Assembly (NCBI RefSeq): GCF_034043675.1
Contig: NZ_JAXCLA010000009.1
Span: 248,001 to 312,000, forward strand
Direction of reading: 5' to 3'
Source of the DNA: KK5 sp034043675
GTDB lineage: Bacteria; Pseudomonadota; Gammaproteobacteria; Burkholderiales; Burkholderiaceae_C
DNA: 64,000 bases
The translations under genes were made by a program, and so were the position numbers. Of the stretch, positions 60,941 through 64,000 are shown piece by piece; the stretch's first letter is position 1; the number at the start of each line of letters is the position of its first letter. The notes under the pieces were generated by a model. It made no database searches and was not told the DNA's origin. It was given only the letters and a program-made list of their open reading frames with translations.

Positions 60941-60974
60941 GTCGTCCGCACCCCATTTCCTAGGAGACCGCGTC

Positions 60975-61196
60975 ATGTCACTGGACCGTTACCTGCAGCC
61001 CCACCAAGCCCGCCGGCGCGCGCCGACGACCTACGAAGACCTGCTGGGCGATGCGATCGAGCGCGCCTTCGCGGCCGGCATTCACGACCTGCCGGGCCTG
61101 GTCCGAGCGCTGAACGGCAGCGGCCTGGCCTCGCCCAGTGGCAAGGCCTGGACCGAAGAGATCTATCGCCAGGAAATCGCGGCGCTGGCCGCCTGA
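60975..61196 (+). CDS. Recombinase-like HTH protein, small
   Basis: A 73-residue protein. The chain YEDLLGDAIERAFAAGIHDLPGLVRALNGSGLASPSGKAWTEEIYRQEI matches the C-terminal helix-turn-helix found in serine recombinases (DUF-type recombinase domain). It occurs as a stand-alone gene beside Rieske-oxygenase and VOC genes in some catabolic clusters. No catalytic recombinase domain is present. Its role is unknown; it may be an oxygenase accessory or regulatory protein. Confidence 0.8.
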   Translation: MSLDRYLQPHQARRRAPTTYEDLLGDAIERAFAAGIHDLPGLVRALNGSGLASPSGKAWTEEIYRQEIAALAA

Positions 61197-61219
61197 CCCA
61201 GCCGCACCGGAGCGCCACG

Positions 61220-62251
61220 ATGAACACCATCCCCATCCACCAAGATCCCGTCGACCAGTTGCTGGAGATCGGCCTGAAGGATCTCTGGTATCCGATCTGC
61301 CCCTCGAGCTTCATCAAAGAGAAGCCGGTGTCGCTTCGTCGCCTGGGCCGCAAGCTTGCGCTCTGGCGCGACCATGAGGGCGTGCTGCATGCGCTGGAAG
61401 ACCGCTGCCCGCACCGCGGCGCGCCGCTGTCGCAGGGCGTGATCCTGGGCGACCGGCTGTCCTGCCCCTATCACGGCGTCGAAGTGCGCTGCGATGGCGT
61501 GACGGTGAGCGTGCCTGGCAGCCCTGGCTGCAAGCTCGAAGGCCAGCGGGCCACGCGCTCCTTCCACGTGCGCGAAGTCGCCGGCGCGGTCTTTCTCTAC
61601 AACTCGGCCGAGGACGTCGACACGCCGCCACCGCTGGTCCTGCCTGAGCAACTGACCGACGACGCCGAGTATTCGAATTTCCTCTGCTATGCCGAGTGGA
61701 AGGGCGACTACCGCTATGCGCTGGACAACCTGATGGACCCGATGCATGGCACCTTCCTGCACAAGCAGTCGCACTCGATGGCCGAGGGTGATTCGACGGC
61801 GAAGTTCAGCGTCCGCCAGACCGACACCGGCTTCTTCTTCGAGAAGGAAGGCCAGCGCGACGTGAACTTCGACTGGTCCGAGTGGGGCGACACCGGCATG
61901 CACTGGGTGCGGCTGGCAATTCCGTACCCGAAGAGCGGCGGCCCGGGTGGCAACTTCATCATCATCAGCGGCTATGCCCCGATCGCGCGGGACAGGTGCG
62001 CGGTGTTCTTCTGGCGCTGCCGCAAGCAGCCGCCGGGCTGGCAGCGCGATACCTGGCACTTCCTCTATCGCAATCGCCTGGAGGCCCGCCACTGGGCCGT
62101 GCTCGAGCAGGACCGCGTGATGCTGGAGGACATGGAACTCGACGCCAACCAGCACGAGAACCTCTACCAGCACGACCTCGGCCTGGTGCGGCTGCGCCGC
62201 CTGCTGAAGAGCACCGCGCAGGAACAGATCGACAGCCGCGCGCAGGCCTAG
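61220..62251 (+). CDS. Rieske non-heme iron oxygenase, catalytic subunit
   Basis: A 343-residue aromatic-ring-hydroxylase alpha subunit of the VanA/phthalate-type size. The Rieske cluster ligands are C63-x-H65 (CPHRGAPLSQG) and C82-x2-H85 (CPYHG). The mononuclear iron site is DNLMDPMHGTFLH with D173, H176 and H181 (N170 nearby). Electrons come from the reductase encoded next. Vanillate-demethylase-like enzymes demethylate methoxy-aromatics, hydroxylate or cleave C-N or C-O bonds; the substrate is not predictable. It is cytoplasmic. Confidence 0.93.
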   Translation: MNTIPIHQDPVDQLLEIGLKDLWYPICPSSFIKEKPVSLRRLGRKLALWRDHEGVLHALEDRCPHRGAPLSQGVILGDRLSCPYHGVEVRCDGVTVSVPGSPGCKLEGQRATRSFHVREVAGAVFLYNSAEDVDTPPPLVLPEQLTDDAEYSNFLCYAEWKGDYRYALDNLMDPMHGTFLHKQSHSMAEGDSTAKFSVRQTDTGFFFEKEGQRDVNFDWSEWGDTGMHWVRLAIPYPKSGGPGGNFIIISGYAPIARDRCAVFFWRCRKQPPGWQRDTWHFLYRNRLEARHWAVLEQDRVMLEDMELDANQHENLYQHDLGLVRLRRLLKSTAQEQIDSRAQA

Positions 62252-62328
62252 CAAGACCTGGCGCCGGCGCTCAGGGGCTCGCCATGTCGAGCCTCGAGGG
62301 CGGAGCCATACCCGAAGGAGAGACCCAC

Positions 62329-63297
62329 ATGTCCTCATCCACGCTGAATGCCCTGGTCCACACGATGCGCTTCGAGGCCGAAGGCATCATCAGCATCGAG
62401 CTGCGGCCGGCGACGCCGGAGGTCGAGTTCCCGCCCTTCGAGGCCGGCTCGCATGTGGACCTGCACCTGGCCAACGGCCTGGTGCGCAGCTACTCGCTGT
62501 GCAACTCCGCCGCCGATCGCGGGCGCTACGTGATCGGCGTGCTGAACGACCGCAAGAGCCGTGGCGGTTCGCGCTATGTGCACCAGCAGCTGCGCGTGGG
62601 CATGACGCTGCCGATCTCGCCGCCGCGCAACAACTTCAGGCTCGAGGAGTCGGCCCCGCACTCGGTGCTGGTGGCTGGCGGCATCGGCGTGACGCCGATG
62701 CTGAGCATGCTCAAGCGCTTGAGCGGGCAGGGTCTGTCGGTCGAGATGATCTATTGCGCGCGCAACCGCCGCGAGGCGGCCTTCTGCGACGAGATCGCGG
62801 CGATCTGTGCGGAGCGGGGCGTGACATTGGCCTGGCATTTCGACGAGGAAGCCGGCGCGCCGCCGAAGCTGGCCGAGCTGCTGGTGGGCAAGGGCGCGGA
62901 CAGCCACTTCTATTGCTGCGGCCCGACACCGATGCTCGACGCCTTCGAGAAGGCCTGCGAGCAGCTCGGTTGCAGCAACGTCCACATCGAGCGCTTTGCT
63001 GCGATCCACGTAGAGGCGCCGGCGGCGGTGCAGAGCTTCGTCGTGCAGTGCGCGAAGAGCGACCGGACGGTCGAAGTCCCGCCGGGCAAATCGATCCTCG
63101 ACAGCCTGATCGACGCGGGCCTGAAGCCCGACCACAGCTGCAAGGAAGGCGTCTGCGGCGCCTGCGAGACCCGGGTGATCGACGGCCTGCCCGACCACCG
63201 CGACGGCGTCCTCTCGAAGAAGGAGAGGGAGGCGGGCAAGACCATGATGATCTGTGTGTCGAGCTGCAAGAGCGAGCGCCTGGTCCTGGATATCTGA
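62329..63297 (+). CDS. Phthalate-dioxygenase-type reductase (FMN, NAD, [2Fe-2S])
   Basis: A 322-residue electron-transfer protein in the IA class. The flavin motif RSYSLCN (about 54-60) is followed by the NAD site GGIGVTPMLSML and by CCGPTPML. The C-terminal plant-type [2Fe-2S] domain has CKEGVCGACETRV and a final Cys in MICVSSC. The ATG at 62329 follows GAAGGAGAGACCC; an upstream in-frame ATG at 62284 is less supported. It pairs with the Rieske oxygenase encoded just before. Confidence 0.92.
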   Translation: MSSSTLNALVHTMRFEAEGIISIELRPATPEVEFPPFEAGSHVDLHLANGLVRSYSLCNSAADRGRYVIGVLNDRKSRGGSRYVHQQLRVGMTLPISPPRNNFRLEESAPHSVLVAGGIGVTPMLSMLKRLSGQGLSVEMIYCARNRREAAFCDEIAAICAERGVTLAWHFDEEAGAPPKLAELLVGKGADSHFYCCGPTPMLDAFEKACEQLGCSNVHIERFAAIHVEAPAAVQSFVVQCAKSDRTVEVPPGKSILDSLIDAGLKPDHSCKEGVCGACETRVIDGLPDHRDGVLSKKEREAGKTMMICVSSCKSERLVLDI

Positions 63298-63324
63298 CAT
63301 TCAACTCAACCGGTTCGACATTCG

Positions 63325-64000
63325 ATGAAAAAGCGATTCGCCCTGATCCCGCTCGCCCTCGTTGCAGCCCAGGCCGCCACGGCCGCCGACTCCGGCGTCA
63401 CCGTCTTCGGCGTGATGGACAACAACGTCACCTACGAGAAAGCCGGCGACAGGCACATGACCACAGTCGGCAGCAGCGGCAACGTGTTCAGCCGCCTCGG
63501 CTTTCGCGGCACGGAGGATCTGGGCGACGGCATGTCCGCTGGCTTCTGGCTTGAGATGGGCCTGTTCAGCGACAGCGGCACGCTGCTGACCACCAGCACC
63601 AACAACCAGGGCGCACCGGCGGCCGGTACCTTCTCGCGTCGCGCGACGGTGAGCCTGGAAGGCAGCTTCGGTGAGATCCGCCTGGGCCGCGATCACACGC
63701 CGACCTTCTGGAGCACCGCACTGTTCGATCCCTTCGGCACCGGCGGTGGCATCGGTGCCAACCACTTGTACTTCGACTCGCTGGTCAACGGCTTCAAGCC
63801 GACCGGCACGCGTGCGTCGAACAGCGTCGGCTACTTCCTGCCGAGGAACCTGGGCGGCGTCTACGGCCAGCTGATGTTCGCGGTGGGCGAGCTGGGCGCG
63901 GGCACGGCGAACGCTCATGACGGCGACTACAGCGGCGCTCGAATCGGCTGGACGGATGGGAAATTCAACGGAGCCTTGGCCTACGGCGTCACCAAGTACG
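63325..64000 (+). CDS. General porin, N-terminal part (runs off the window)
   Basis: A signal peptide (FALIPLALVAAQAATA) followed by ADSGVTVFGVMDNNVTYEKA and GNVFSRLGFRGTEDLGDGMSAGFWLEMG, the early strands of a trimeric porin. FSRRATVSLEGSFGEIRLGRDHTPTFW matches the loop L3 region. About 225 of some 350 residues are present, and the window ends within the gene. It closes the operon, as the porin at 42.7 kb closes the other catabolic block. Confidence 0.9.
   Translation, partial: MKKRFALIPLALVAAQAATAADSGVTVFGVMDNNVTYEKAGDRHMTTVGSSGNVFSRLGFRGTEDLGDGMSAGFWLEMGLFSDSGTLLTTSTNNQGAPAAGTFSRRATVSLEGSFGEIRLGRDHTPTFWSTALFDPFGTGGGIGANHLYFDSLVNGFKPTGTRASNSVGYFLPRNLGGVYGQLMFAVGELGAGTANAHDGDYSGARIGWTDGKFNGALAYGVTKY

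Noticed and set aside
1..64000. CRISPR array or rRNA operon
   Set aside because: No regularly spaced repeat with unique spacers and no rRNA-like sequence was noticed anywhere in the window.

Overview
The window is GC-rich DNA from a Gram-negative proteobacterium, most probably a betaproteobacterium of the Burkholderiales. The signs are the pheT - ihfA - MerR regulator - tRNA-Pro order at the left edge, trimeric general porins of the Burkholderia/Comamonas type, a PEP-CTERM protein, and many acyl-CoA and aromatic catabolic genes served by branched-chain-type ABC transporters and IclR/GntR regulators. This assignment is inference from gene content; no search was run.

Layout. 1-1365 is core genome: the end of pheT, ihfA, a MerR-type regulator and tRNA-Pro(GGG) with its own promoter and terminator. 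1419-10430 is accessory: an apparent integrase-start remnant behind the tRNA, a two-gene pair resembling an AbiE-type (HTH regulator + nucleotidyltransferase) toxin-antitoxin system with a palindromic operator candidate, a PEP-CTERM surface protein, an EAL/GGDEF c-di-GMP protein, a periplasmic solute-binding protein, several small hypothetical genes and a decayed patatin-type lipoprotein. 10654-12446 is an SDR/AraC pair.

12824-45338 is a large catabolic region organised around a divergent promoter at about 22.5 kb. Leftward: livKHMGF, an acyl-CoA ligase, a 2,4-dienoyl-CoA-reductase-type flavoenzyme and a thiolase-like protein. Rightward: a GntR/FCD regulator, an SMP-30 lactonase, a second GntR/FCD regulator, an acyl-CoA ligase, a second livKHMGF set, a cyclase-family hydrolase, an IclR regulator, a PRISE-like SDR, a Cys-less thiolase with a DUF35 partner (retro-aldolase-like pair), an NDP-forming acyl-CoA synthetase, a ketopantoate-reductase-like protein, an APH-type kinase + acyl-CoA dehydrogenase + SDR trio (levulinate/4-hydroxyacid-type chemistry), a porin, a gamma carbonic anhydrase and an alpha/beta hydrolase. 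Together these suggest uptake, lactone opening, CoA activation, phosphorylation/elimination of a 4-hydroxyacyl-CoA, beta-oxidation and retro-aldol side-chain cleavage of an unknown, possibly terpenoid- or lactone-like, acid. A near-palindromic 16-mer occurs before livK and before the SMP-30 gene and is the likely shared GntR operator.

45439-52007 is a scar zone: an IS66-type element with tnpABC, three copies of its terminal repeat and three small cargo genes, followed by a truncated gene end, a small membrane protein, the 3' remnant of dnaE2, and a class III nucleotidyl-cyclase-like gene directly behind a truncated partner.

52008 to the right edge is a second catabolic operon on the + strand: SDR, cupin, alpha/beta hydrolase, IclR regulator, SDR lacking the usual Tyr/Lys pair, ThDP-dependent decarboxylase/lyase, aspartate-dehydrogenase-like enzyme, aldehyde dehydrogenase, two-domain VOC protein, a 73-residue recombinase-like HTH protein, a Rieske oxygenase, its FMN/[2Fe-2S] reductase and a porin cut by the window end. 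It looks like a complete import-oxygenation-C-C-cleavage route for an unidentified, probably aromatic or amine-bearing compound.
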